Shown: positions 34,071 to 46,081 of the stretch, in pieces
Layout of the letters: each line of letters starts with the position of its first letter
How positions within the stretch are numbered: position 1 is the first letter of the stretch
From: Marasmius tenuissimus
Lineage: Eukaryota > Basidiomycota > Agaricomycetes > Agaricales > Marasmiaceae
Assembly: GCA_029532415.1 (NCBI GenBank)
Contig: JAQOTA010000059.1
Location: 806,001-870,000, forward strand
Reading direction: 5' to 3'
DNA: 64,000 nt
Translations under genes and position numbers: made by a program
The notes under the pieces: generated by a model
The model's input: only the letters and a program-made list of their open reading frames with translations
Told to the model about the DNA's origin: nothing
Database searches by the model: none

Positions 34071-35237
34071 ATGCATCCTCTTGAAGGCATCACGACTCGT
34101 GCAGACGGAACTGCTCAACTAGAAACGTTTAGGTTGGTTGAATGTCGCAATATCCATAATATGGTACGTCTGTGTGATCTTGGATAATCGTTCTCTAGTT
34201 GATTGGATTTGTCTCCTACCCATAGCAAATACATCGGTTTGAGTGGGCTTTTGGCTTGGACTGGCTAGGACTCGATGTCGAGAGTGATATCAATACGGTC
34301 TCCAGTACGTGCTGCCTTGATTGCTTCGAAGAGTGACATATTGACTGCCATGTTGTAGTACATAAAGATCTCATACATTATCTCAAACAAGAAAAGCTAG
34401 CCTTCACGCCATCGCCATCGATCCTCAATAAGGCGCTCTCCATGATGGAGAAGAACAAATTAGTGTCCTCAGCTGATGAACGTCAATTGTTCGAGGTGCG
34501 CGTCCAATACCACCTGGTGGAAGCTTGCACTGATTTCTCAACAGCAATTCGGCAAGGGCCCATGGGAATACGTCCTATTTCCGCTTGAAGATGGGCGTGA
34601 AGAACTGCCTGCCTTGTTTCATCGCTCCCTTGATGGTTCTATAACACCGCTTCACCTCGACACATCCGACCCCAAGGCCCTTCCCCGTTTCACGTCCATG
34701 ATTCATCCCCTTGTAGTCATCTTGCATAGGAAGCTCAACGATATAGGCAGAGATCAAGTCGATCCTTCTCTATTGGATCACGTATTCCGGCCAATGCAGC
34801 AGCTCATGATTCGGTGGCCAAGTTGGACACATAATCGTTTCATGCCGCAACCCACTTCTCCGAAACGGAAACGACCTGGCATTGACGTGCCTTGTCCTTA
34901 CTCAAGCTCAGACTCGGAATGTTCATCGAGTTACACTTCGAGGAGTTCCGACGATTCAGAGTCATGGCGTGATCCAGAACCTGTGAAAGAGGTCACCAAA
35001 CATGACCCTCGAATAGAATCCTGGTCTCGTCAGACGAAGACGCCCTCTGATCACGCCGCGTCCGACCCAGTTCTCGAGCAGTATTCGATGGAAGTATCAC
35101 GGCCTACCGCGGAAGTTCTAGCGCGATTGGACGAGGCGATGGGGTTGCGTTATGAACGGTTGAAGCTCATTCTTGACTCGAAGCCTTCTCGTTCTGACAG
35201 AAGTTCAAGAGCGAGCAAACGGTCGAGAAGGAGCTGA
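34071..35237 (+). CDS. unknown protein, divergent pair B, right gene
   Basis: Exons 34071-34163, 34226-34304, 34359-34495 and 34545-35237 give an intact 333-residue protein, paralogous to 28409-29619. A stop codon that appears in the genomic frame near 34330 falls inside a 54-nt GTACGT...GTAG intron. The equivalent intron in the paralog is 66 nt. The Ser-rich linker is ten residues shorter than in copy A. The C-terminal block VTKHDPRIESWSRQT through KRSRRS is nearly unchanged. The function is unknown. It is transcribed away from the left gene across a shared 596-bp promoter region. Confidence 0.65.
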
Positions 35238-35719
35238 ACTCGTCAAGCTATCCACTCACATCCACATCTGCGTTTGCTTTTGCTTTCACTTTTTTACCAT
35301 TGTCATTCATCTTGGATTCATCGCACTGTATCATTACCATCGTCACTTTCGTCCCCATTGCACTACTATAGGTACTTACTTGACAGCTCGCCGTAGCATC
35401 TTCGTTTTCTGTATCAAATAGAACTCACAATCAAGTACGGATTGATTTTATTCTTGTGTATTGACCTCCAAATGATGAATCAATGAGACCGAACGAAAGC
35501 GAAGTGTTCTGTTTCTGTACGTTTGTCCTATTGGCCATAGTGTTTCCTAACCGATAATCCAGATTGTCGGCTTAGTCGAACATAAGGTCAGGTCGAGAGT
35601 AGCAGGGGGAAAATATTATATTCGTACTCGAAACTCAGGTACATTAGATGGGGAAGCAGTATACAAAACCATTAGAAATCTAGCCAGCAATATCGTGTGT
35701 CAGTTAATCATGTTCAGCC

Positions 35720-37750
35720 TCACTTCGACAAGGGAGTGATAAGAGCAGAAATGGGAGGAGTAAAGAAGTATTCTCCGCCGCGAGACACGATAAAATCTGA
35801 ATATTCTCCGTTAGCTTTCGAAGGCGTACTGTGTGTGAGGGAAAGCACTAACCTGTCTTCATCGTGATCGTCCTGTTCCAGTCGGTGAAATCGAGACCTT
35901 TGATCGGTCGAGGCGTGTTTTGAGTCTTTCCGTCGGTCTGGAGGTAGCCCACAATGGGGTCAGAACCCTGCACGAGGTGTATTAGTATAGGTACCAGGAC
36001 CTTGAAATCGGTTAACCCACAGGATCGTTTCGGCCGGTAGGGAACCTAATAAAATGATCAGGCCCGAGGAGAGCCAGTGGTGAGAAGGAACTTACGAAGG
36101 GCTATTGACCATATTTGTCTGCATGTGTACGAAACCATCTCCGATGTTAGACTGGTATGCGACTGAACGAGGGAGAATGTTAGTGACTTCGGAGTGATAA
36201 TGCGCGCTGATACCGACCGAAAGCCATGCCACGTTCGAGTGCAGGGTCCTCAGAGGTTGTCTCCTTGGACTGTTCGTTGGGGGTGACTAAAAATTACTGT
36301 CAGTTTCGAGCACTTCACGACAAGGAGAGAAACGTACCTTCGTCTCCGTAAGGAAGGCCAGCACGAGCGATATGATGCCTGAGGTCCTCTTGCGCATCGA
36401 TTGCCAATCTAGGTCGACTCTTCAAGATGTGCGCGCTGAAGGGGCAGAAGGTCTGGTTGATCGCCTGATTAAACGAGTTTCCAAGCTCGGGATGAGCGAA
36501 CGTGAAGTCGTTGAGTCTTTTGGGGTCTGCACCGAGTGCGTCGTCTTCGTGATGAGGCGAGATGTCAATGGGAGCACCCTGCGAGGAAAGATGGTCAAGA
36601 TTCGTTTATCCTCCTGGTAGATTGAATACGCTTACACTTGGCCATCGTCCAACCATCCTGCTGCCGAGGTAGTTGGCACTGTCCGCTTGGCTCATTCCGG
36701 GGACGACAGGAGCTTGGTCCAACAAGAATCTCCGGAACTCGGGAACATATTGCTTGAGCTGACGGAAGACGAGGAAAGATCCGCTCTTCGTCCATGCCGG
36801 ACGCTTGGTAAGGTCACCATCTTGACCGAGAAGGATAACACCAGGCTGGAGCTCAGCTTGTCCCGGATTGGGAGGTCTGAAGCCCTTGACAACGGGCTGA
36901 GCGATACCATCAATCCATCCAAAGTCTACGTAGTGGAGAGAGTCGGTCGTAAGTATCACCATCATGAGAAGCCACAGAAAATGTTCGTTACTCACGTTCG
37001 TGGCCCAGCTGGTCACCAGGTCGCGCCTTGGATCGCACTCGGTGAACTTCCTTGACCGAGTCTCCTAGTATCTTGAAGAGCTCGTTGATCTCGTTATCAA
37101 CATGTTCTTGTTTGTCAGAGGCGATGGTGAACACCCCGTGAACAGTCGGTCCCGCGAAGGCTGGAACCCAGTTCTTCGTACCGTCCCCAAACGATGCGGC
37201 ATCTTTCATTTGGCCGGCTTTGAAGTGCGGGTCCTTCAGATCATCTTTGATGCCGAGGACGTTAAGGCCTTTCTGCGAGAAGGCGATGTTGACTCCTGCG
37301 AGCGGCTGAGTCTCGACATCGAGAATTTGGATGGCGGAGGTGATCCGACCGTGAATGTCAGTCCCGAGTTTTGACTTGAACTTCTTGGCGTTCTTGATCT
37401 CGAAGAACAGCAGAGCCTCCCTTTGCTTCTGCATCCCAACCCTACATGATACGATTGGTCGTTGTTTATGGTGCTGACAAGCCGAGAGAAGGAAAGTACT
37501 CACATGACGAACGATTGGACGTTGTCGAAGTCGAGTCCTGTGGACGCTGTCGAGGCCCTGACTGCACTGGCAGTGGGTAGCTCGTCGAAGCCAGCGGGCC
37601 CTATTTGGTGGCTGAGGAGATTGTTCGAGCATGAGGTGGAGAAGTTTACTCACTGACTAACAGCGAAGATGTTCTTCGTGGCTTGACAGTCGAAGCCAAG
37701 CCCCCGTTGGCAGAAAGCCAGAGGGCGAGAGCAACGAAGGTCAATTTCAT
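35720..37750 (-). CDS. dye-decolorizing peroxidase (DyP), secreted
   Basis: This is a heme peroxidase of the DyP superfamily, which uses hydrogen peroxide to oxidise dyes, phenolics and lignin-like compounds. Ten exons (37750-37654, 37600-37504, 37441-36996, 36925-36636, 36578-36338, 36286-36218, 36162-36096, 36045-36021, 35967-35853, 35796-35720) encode 507 residues, the usual length for fungal DyPs. The N-terminus MKLTFVALALWLSANGGLA is a signal peptide, so the protein is secreted. FGWIDG near residues 215-220 supplies the catalytic Asp. The proximal heme His lies in CPFSAHILK, and the distal Arg in ERGMAF. TATAAGAG lies at 37823-37830, about 75 bp upstream. Its exons 5-10 form the parent of the truncated copy at 30117-30758. 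It is head-to-head with a second DyP gene at 44058. It appears functional. Confidence 0.92.
36578..37750 (-). repeat. inverted repeat arm 1 (5' half of DyP)
   Basis: Exons 1-4 with their introns are almost identical to 44058-45226 in opposite orientation, with only about five amino-acid differences in 310. Similarity drops sharply from exon 5 onward, where about 12% of bases differ. Confidence 0.8.
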
Positions 37751-37822
37751 TCTGTGGTGGATGTTTTGTTGTGAGAGAGGGACGAAAGTCAGTTCGTGTC
37801 GAAGGCAGTCGAAAATTTGGAG

Positions 37823-37830
37823 CTCTTATA
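37823..37830 (-). promoter_or_regulatory. TATA box of the minus-strand DyP gene
   Basis: TATAAGAG on the minus strand lies about 73 bp upstream of the ATG at 37750. The position matches that of the TATA box in the paralogous gene. Confidence 0.6.
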
Positions 37831-40800
37831 CCTCCGACAGCCGTCCCCTTCTTGACATGAGTGAAAAGGTAGACAGAGCTTGCACGTGGATTTTCAGATT
37901 GTACTTGAAAGTATTGCGTGATCCAAGTTTGAGCGAGTGGGTCCTTTCGTAAAGCCGTGTTGATGGCGGGATCCACCAGTGACCACGGTAGGTCCGACGC
38001 TGTAGAACCACTCAGTTCGATCTAATTCAGGCTGTTTACGACTTCGTGAATACACACCCCTGTCCTACACGCACGTACTGGGCGTAAACTGCATATGGCG
38101 GGATCTCTATTCACCGCGGTGTTCCTCTCTGCGCAGTGCGGATCGAGTCCTGACAATCATCGTCTTGTCATGAAATTTATGCTGACTAGAGGTTTGATAG
38201 AAATGTAACATTTTGTCTCGGTCTAGACCTACCACAATTTCAGTACCCAACCCAGGGCTATCCTACCAATAATGATGAGAAAAGTCCTCAGAAAGTGGTG
38301 GAGCCCACGTTACTTGCCCATGTCCATATCGTATAGTTTTAGGTAGTGGTCCTGGCGCATCCCGGACGCGAAGCTTGAGGAGGCTGGAACAACTTAGATC
38401 TTATGTCCCACTAAGAGCTCCAGTAGGCACCGCCAGGCACGATTCTCGGGCAAATGGAATAAACCCCGAGTCATTGAAGGTCATTGATGAGAATGCTGAT
38501 GAAAGGTCCGGTCGGTACTGGAAGATCAGCGGGGCGGGCGTACCCGCTGCAGCCTGCTGGGCATTCGGTAAAGTTGATTCAGGACTCCTAACCGTACGAA
38601 TCACGATTCTGACTTTTCCTGTTTCTTCCGAATTGACTGAATCCCGTCCATACTACACTGCGCCCTGTGTTTTCCCGAATGACTCGGATCTTCCGGGTCA
38701 CATCGAGCTAAGTATTTGGGAAGTCAGACCAAGAATGGCATGAGCACACTGGCGAAACAGCATACTGAAGCAAAGGAATATGCAGCTTCGTGAGCGAACA
38801 TTATCCATACACTACTACAGCTCCAGTTGATCAAATGGTTGTCGTGGGTAGTGAATAATACTGGAAACTGACCTTCCGATAGAAGCTATAGCCCTCCCGC
38901 CTGTCGCTTGTCAGTATTTCCGACCGCCTCCACTCTCGCCCCATGTTGCGTCACGATGCCCCGCTCGAAAGCCGACGCAGGAGTCGACGTTGTTTACCAA
39001 CCAAGCAGATGCGTGATGACTGAAAACGAGCAACAGGTAATCCATTTCCGATGTCCAGTCATAGAGCTCCGACTCGAGAACAAAGTCATATCGGGTCTCA
39101 GGCCACAATTCAAACTCCTGTGCACAGACTGTTTTTCAATCATTTCTCTGGGATTGTGATCTCTCGGTCGGTACAAGCTTTCTGAAGCCGTTAGCCTCTC
39201 TTTGCAAGTTTCCAGGGCAGGGGGGAAAGTCGTTCTGGCTTCTAGTTCACAGTCTCGAGCTGGTTGTGGATGAACTGGTCGAATTAGGCTGAAATCAACA
39301 CCGAGCAAAACCATTTTCCTGATCGTGCTTGCTGAGCGCTGATCCCACGAGAAGATCATCATCTGCATGTGATGTGTATAGTCAGCAAATGGCATCTCAG
39401 TCTTGAATAACGTAGAGAAGAGCGTACTTTTGTTCTGCTTCCACCAGATAATAAAAAATATCGAGAGCCCAGTTAATCTCTTTACATTCCGGCAATCGAG
39501 TGCTAAGTCATTGGACATTGGTTCGGTGAGTCGATTCTTGTTATAGGTGTTCAGTCGAGCGCATTGAGTAAAGACATGAGATGATTATCAATGGTACATC
39601 GAGATATTTGAAGACTGGGCGAGCGTGCAGTTAGGTTCAGTTGAAGCTACGAAAGTCGGAAGCGCTGTGCTGACACACCCTCGGCCGATGCCGGACCAGC
39701 CCCCAACGGGCGCTGCTGCCGCTACTGCGAGGCTACCGCCCTTTTCCTCCACTCCCATGATCGTTCCAGGGACGATACAGTAACATGGGTCATACGTCCA
39801 CGTTGAAACAGGACAAACCCTTATATCCCGTTAATTTCGGGGCTCAAGAGGCTGCTACATGTCTCTGAAGCAAACGAGTCTGTAGCTACTTCAGTATACC
39901 CTCCGGACTAGTTTCAAAAACTTGAAGCTCACCTGTAAGTGGCCGTATAAAATTCTTCGGCCCATTCGTTTCTTTCTAAATAATTGAACTTGCGTCTCAT
40001 CTTGAGTGACTTGTTGCTGCTCGTCCCAATAGAAGGTCTGACAGAGAGCTCAGGAGTACCACTGTCTTTGAGTCGGACTCAACCATGATTCGAGTTGACA
40101 GTGGTCTCCGCAGACGCGGTACCAACTATCCAATAACTCAAGTTGAGATGCACAAGAGGCTTTACATCAATCTAGAAAACCCCCCGTACCAACTCTGGCA
40201 ATAGCAAGATGGCAGCTATTCGAAACTGACTCGCAGAACTAGTTGTCGAGTCTCCGGCACCAGATCCGCTCAAGGCAACGTGCAGTCACATTGAGCAGTA
40301 AGCAGTTATTTGAATGGATAGTGATCGGGACTCGATACCACCCGCTGCGAGCAGTGGCGCCCCAATGGATAGGTTGTACCTTGGATGGTGAGGTGCGTCA
40401 AGGACTCTTTTACGACCATTCAGTACCCAGTGTGATAATCGCCATATTCTTGAATTATTTAGTCTGGTATCGTATTGCGGTCAAGTTTCGCGTCTTCTAC
40501 CGCCCTCTATGATTGTACGTCCCGAAGGCGTACTCCTCAGTTTTGCTAATGCACATTCTTGTATTTACGTCGGGCCCACGCGAACTCATCTACCACCTGG
40601 CCGCTGCTACTCCCTTATCGCAGCAGCAACAACTTAGACAATTCAATCACATCGGTCAAAGCGCGGGGTCCAAAGTTGGCGGGCGCAAATCCGGCCCGGG
40701 ATCCCATTTCCCACTGGCTTCAAGATTCAGAATCAAACTCGGGAGAAGCGTTGAACGATGGCCGGTAGAGGGAAAGGGAATGTTTACCACGAGCTGGTAT

Positions 40801-43800
40801 CGGAATACCTCTCTCCTTGTGCGACGCATCGCTCATTTCTTTCTATGAGACCTTGGACGATGGAACTTGGGAAAGTGCTTGGCAGATTTCTTGCAGACTC
40901 AACCCACGACAGGACTACGAGGAAAACGATACGATAAATGATTTTGAGCGGCTGGTACGGGCTCCTTGTATGGCACGATCTCCCTGCCATGAATGGAAAA
41001 ATGTATATAGTGAAAGTACCACTATGTTCTGCCCAGACTTTCGTCTCCGCGAGACCTTGCATTTCCACGGAGAAGAAAAGGTCATGCATGCGGTTGTGAG
41101 ATACAGAAGGAAGATTCGAGTACTTCTAATTCTAAACCGGTATGACCACACTCGTGTGGACAGACAAGGATCAGGTATAAGAGAATCCTCATTTTCTCGT
41201 AAAGTCTTCGTTCTTCTCCCTCTGGTACCCTCCAGACTCTTTCCCACAGTCCCAACATCACACTGACGGCTCATCCTCGCGCAGCACCTTACTCTTCTCT
41301 CGAGCCTTCAATCATACCAACTCCCCGATGGACTAGATGTTACGGTCGATACCCAACATGGGCTCCTGAAGCTACGTAGACTCGATCTGTCCGTTCACCA
41401 CCAACCAGTCATGAAGGTTTCCTACATGAAATGAAGAGCGCATTCAAGCCTCCATAGTTGCAAGGGTACGTATGAATATATTGTCTGCAGATCTGGCGGG
41501 GGGACTAGAAAGTACGCATTTGACCCCAGCATAGGTTCCCGGATCATAAGTCTTTGGCTTATGATCGACAGTAAGGCTACAAAATGGAACTCGCGGCAGC
41601 GTACACTGATAGAACTTCCCAGCTTGACTCGTTCTCACCCAGCCTAGGCTGAGGCCCGAACTTCAGAGCTCAGGCTGGGGCCAGGCGGGCGACTTCGCCA
41701 ACCACTGTGGCTTTTCGACCATATCACGCTGCAAAGGAGAAAAACAGAGGGTAAAGTGCCATTCGAAATGGGATAAATTAGCGCTTTGGTGCATCAAGTC
41801 CCTCTCAACCAGAGCTGCGAACTGGCGAGCCACAGCTTTGTTTAGCGCCCGTCGGCGGTGTGGGTTCTCTCGGCCCGAGCTACGGCAAGACCACGTGCTA
41901 TCCTCCGCTCTCAACTCGGACCTTCAGCCAACGTTGTTTCAACTTCGTCAATAACGCCCCCAAGTTCACCTTCATAGCTCGACAGATACGGAGGATGGAA
42001 CGCATCGAACAGAGGTAGAGGAATAGAATGAGAAAGAGTTGAATAACGCGTCCAAATTGGATAATAGTACGTTCCTCTACACTGTATAGGACCTTGTTTC
42101 CTCGTTTGAACGGCCCACAATTGAATTGATGCCCACAGACATTTCATGCCCTGTAGCCCTGGCTAACTTATCAAGACGGCCATATACACAACCCTGCACT
42201 TCTGATTTGCCATATTTGCCACCCTCAATATAGCACAATCTCTGGGTCTACGCTCTCAAGCAATGCAAGACTTGTGTGGGATTGAACGGGCTGAACTATG
42301 AATTTGTGGCGACTCCACGAAGAGCTGGCATCAATATTGAACAACCTCGACGTTATGAACCTCGAATAGAAGGGATCTATTCACCAAAATTTGACCTCTG
42401 TCGTTTTAGGCGCGATGGCGGGCATCGTGAGGCCGCAATGACAGCACGGCAGCCTATCCGTTTTTATGTTCTCTTTGCTTGTCTGGGCTTCTGTTGAGAC
42501 AGGCAGCTCGTCGAGCTCGCTATTGCCAGTGCGAGGGAATGATTGGACCGTTTCTCGGTCTCAATCACCTTTCGTAGGGAAGGGACAACATATCTGGCAG
42601 AGGCTCGTATTTCGGTATACATGGTGACTTGGTACGGTCCTACTCAAATCGGAGTTCTATGATTGGACATCAGGGATGGCTGACTGTTGTTCTTTGCTGT
42701 TTCATCTGTCATCATCCGTCTGGACTCCATACAACTTCGACTAGAAGTGGTCGGTATTCATGCGGGGCATCTGGTGAAGCACAGGGGAGATGATCATGGA
42801 GAAACTGTCCGGCAGTCGAAAATACTGACAAGTGACAGATGCGAGGATCGTGGTTCAGTTAGAAAGCCACCTCTGACGAGTGGAATGTATGGAATAGGTA
42901 GGTGGAGTAGTGTTCAGCAAGTCGTTTTCTCACAGAATCCTACGACCAGCGTTTCTACATAATTACCGGCACTCAACTGTTCCCAAAATGCCTTCCGAAA
43001 CCGGCTTTCGTCCAGCAGGTTCAAATCTGGACCTAGGAACTGGAGTTGAGGGGAGGGTCCATACGTTTATACGGATCGTAAGTCTCAAATTTTACCGCCA
43101 GTATCCCTTTCCTAAGCCATTTCGCTCGGGAAGATCCGTATAAGCCGGGAAGGCACAGCGGGAAACGCTGGAAAGACAGGCGGCATGAGCACGCCGACGG
43201 AAAGGAATGGAGCCTTTACTGCGAGGTAAAGGCGTGTGGTGGGGGGTACAGGAGCGGGTACACATCCAGTTTTCCATTGATTGACAATTTGATAATTTTC
43301 TATGAGTTACTCGGGACCCATTCCGTTCGTTGAGGGACTGGTGCCTACTGGAGTTGGGTGCGTTCATCAACTCTGTCAATGTCGCTGTTCTGAGACTCAC
43401 ATGGCGTACCTGGCATAGGATCTACAGGGCCTTTGCATGCTGATCCCAAATTTAGAGGCTGGGGCCAAATTGCGGGTCATCCCAGTGATATTCTACCAAC
43501 CACACACCCACGCAATGACATATTCGGATACCATCTTTAGACCCTCTGTTTACTATCGTTGCTGTTTCCGCCCATCTATCAGCATTAACTGGACATCGTC
43601 CCAGGTCTGGAACGAGAAAACATATCGCATTTCGATTGGTCCTCCAGTGAGTATAGAATTCGAAGCGGGACAAGCATTCTAATACCTTTATTTAGAAAGA
43701 GTAACACCGCGGTGCTTGGGAATCCCGATCGCGGGTAATTCGTGTTTGAGGGTGTTCATTCGAGAGCGTAAACAGGCAGAAAGTTGTGTCGAAGTTCGAA

Positions 43801-43983
43801 TGAGCTGCATTACAGCGCCGGACGCAGTATAACGAATCCCGCCGTCAGTACGGTTTCCGAGAGGATCCACTCGCGCAAAAATTTGCATCACGCAATGATG
43901 ATACGTCTAATTCGAGGTCCATGTGCAAGGTCCTCTCATAGAGTTCCACTTCATTCACGTCAACTCATTACTCAGTTAGAGCG
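37831..43983. other. 6.1-kb spacer between inverted DyP genes
   Basis: No gene could be supported in this long interval. The best of several weak candidates is a minus-strand set of frames at about 38900-39520. It includes DIFYYLVEAEQK-like and WPETRYDFVLESELYDW-like stretches that do not splice into one frame. Another is a plus-strand frame at 40817-41266. Both may be relics of decayed genes. The composition is ordinary, and an 11-bp inverted repeat sits at 43067-43143. Confidence 0.4.
43067..43143. repeat. 11-bp perfect inverted repeat
   Basis: TTATACGGATC at 43067-43077 and its inverse GATCCGTATAA at 43133-43143 are separated by 55 bp. No role is evident. It may be the ends of a minute element or a chance hairpin. 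Confidence 0.35.
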
Positions 43984-43990
43984 TATAAAG
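43984..43990 (+). promoter_or_regulatory. TATA box of the plus-strand DyP gene
   Basis: TATAAAG lies 68 bp upstream of the ATG at 44058 and is followed by a CT-rich leader, a standard fungal promoter layout. Confidence 0.65.
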
Positions 43991-44057
43991 GCTCCAACCT
44001 TCGTCTGTTTTTGACACGGACCAACTTCTTCCTTCCCTCCACAAAACAACTCACAGT

Positions 44058-45226
44058 ATGAAATTGTCCTTCGTCGCTCTCGCCCTCTGGCTTTCTGCCA
44101 ACGGGGGCTTGGCTTCGACTGTCAAGCCACGAAGAACATCTTCGCTATTAGTCAGTGAGTAAACTTCTCCACCTCATGCTCGAACAATCTCCTCAGCCAC
44201 CAAATAGGGCCCGCTGGCTTCGACGAGCTACCCACTGCCAGTGCAGTAAGGGCCTCAACAGCGTCCACAGGACTCGACTTCGACAACGTCCAATCATTTG
44301 TCATGTGAGTACTTTCCTTCTCTCGGCTTGTCAGCACTGCAAACAACGACCAATCGTATTATGTAGGGTTGGAATGCAGAAGCAAAGGGAGGCTCTGCTA
44401 TTCTTCGAGATCAAGAACGCCAAGAAGTTCAAGTCGAAGCTCGGGACTGACATTCACGGTCGGATCACCTCCGCCATACAAATTCTCGATGTCGAGACCC
44501 AGCCGCTCGCAGGAGTCAACATCGCCTTCTCACAGAAGGGTCTTGGCGTTCTCGGCATCAAAGATGATCTGAAGGACTCGCACTTCAAAGCCGGACAAAT
44601 GAAAGATGCCGCATCGTTTGGGGACGGCACGAAGAACTGGGTACCAGCCTTTGCGGGACCGACTGTTCACGGGGTGTTCACCATCGCCTCTGACAAACAA
44701 GAACATGTTGATAACGAGATCAACGAGCTCTTCAAGATTCTAGGAGACTCGGTCAAGGAAGTTCACCGAGTGCGATCCAAGGCGCGACCTGGTGACCAGC
44801 TGGGCCACGAACGTGAGTAACGAACATTTTCTGTGGCTTCTCATGATGGTGATACTTACGACCGACTCTCTCCACTACGTAGACTTTGGATGGATTGATG
44901 GTATCGCTCAGCCCGTTGTCAAGGGCTTCAGACCTCCCAATCCGGGACAAGCTGAGCTCCAGCCTGGTGTTATCCTTCTCGGTCAAGATGGTGACCTTAC
45001 CAAGCGTCCGGCATGGACGAAGAGCGGATCTTTCCTCGTCTTCCGTCAGCTCAAGCAATATGTTCCCGAGTTCCGGAGATTCTTGTTGGACCAGGCTCCT
45101 GTCGTCTCTGGAATGAGTCAGGCAGACAGCGCTAACTACCTCGGTAGTAGAATGGTTGGACGATGGCCAAGTGTAAGCGTATCCAATCTACGAGGATAAA
45201 CGAATCTTGACCGTCTTCTCTCACAG
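44058..45226 (+). repeat. inverted repeat arm 2 (5' half of DyP)
   Basis: This is the counterpart of 36578-37750. Near-identity covers exons 1-4 and introns 1-4, then ends close to the intron 4/exon 5 boundary. Confidence 0.8.
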
Positions 45227-46081
45227 GGTGCTCCTGTCGACCTCTCTCCGCATCACGAAGACGAGGCTCTCGGTGCAGACCCCAAAAGGCTCAACAACTT
45301 TACTTTCGCTCATCCGGAACTCGGGAACTCGTTCAACCAGGCGACCAACCAGACCTTTTGTCCCTTTAGCGCGCACATCTTAAAGAGTCGACCTAGATTG
45401 GCAATCGATGCGCAAGAGGACCTCAGGCATCAAATTGCTCGTGCTGGTCTTCCATACGGAGACGAAGGTACGTCTTCCCTTTCCGGGTGAAACATCTGAA
45501 TCTGACGGCGATCTTTAGTCACTGCCAGCGAACAGTCTACGGAGACAACTTCTGAGGACCCTGCACTCGAACGTGGCATGGCTTTTGGTGGGTACCAGCG
45601 CGCATTATTTTTTAAGGTGCTAACATTCTTGTTCGTTCAGTTGCATACCAATCCAGTATCGGAGACGGCTTTGTACACATGCAGATAAATATGGTCAACA
45701 GCCCTTCGTAAGTTCCTTCTCGCCACTGACTCTCCCTGGGTCTAATGATTTTATTAGGTTCCCCACTGGCCGAAATGACCCTGTGAGTTGATCACTTGAT
45801 CGTCCTGGTACCTATACTGATACGTTGTATACAGGGTTCTGACCCCATTGTCGGCTACCTGCAGACCGACGGAAAGACTCAAAACACCCCGCGACCTATC
45901 AAAGGTCTCGATTTCACCGATTGGAATAGGACGATCACGATGAAGACAGGTCAGTGCTGTCCATCATTCGCCATATGCCTCCGAAACTAACGGAGAATGT
46001 CTAGATTTCATCGTGTCTCGCGGCGGCGAGTACTTCTTCACCCCTCCGATTTCTGCTCTTATCACCCCCTTGTCTAAGTAA
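44058..46081 (+). CDS. dye-decolorizing peroxidase (DyP), secreted
   Basis: This is the second intact DyP-type heme peroxidase. Exons 44058-44154, 44208-44304, 44367-44812, 44883-45172, 45227-45467, 45519-45587, 45641-45707, 45758-45782, 45835-45949 and 46005-46081 encode 507 residues. A signal peptide covers about residues 1-20. The distal Asp is Asp219 in GWIDG, the predicted proximal His is His360 in CPFSAHILK, and the distal Arg is Arg409 in ERGMAF. Every exon junction has the same phase as in the minus-strand copy. All catalytic residues are present, so I expect an active extracellular enzyme. TATAAAG lies at 43984. The promoter regions of the two genes are only weakly alike, so expression may differ. 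Intron 6 (45588-45640) and the other introns are 50-70 nt. Confidence 0.93.

Larger units (their letters stand above)
30759..36353 (+). repeat. tandem duplication unit B
   Basis: This is the right unit of the direct duplication, with the same gene order and orientation as unit A but without the transposon. It ends inside exon 5 of the complete DyP gene. Similarity to unit A is uneven. About 99% of bases agree over the first 500 bp, about 97% over the next 600, roughly 85-88% in the two gene bodies, and about 90% near the DyP end. These are by-eye estimates from side-by-side reading. Confidence 0.85.

Noticed and set aside
34305..34358. Apparent in-frame stop (GAG TGA) in the right gene of pair B
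   Set aside because: It lies in a 54-nt GTACGT...GTAG intron. The equivalent intron in copy A has consensus ends and splicing keeps both frames open.
38890..39520. Possible minus-strand gene in the DyP spacer
   Set aside because: Coding-like stretches occur in different frames, but no splice combination joined them without stops. No family recognised.
40817..41266. 149-codon plus-strand frame
   Set aside because: No domain, no conserved composition, and no coherent extension by splicing. Probably chance.
41663..42147. Two adjacent minus-strand frames with plausible composition
   Set aside because: They are in different frames with no good intron between them and show no recognisable motif.
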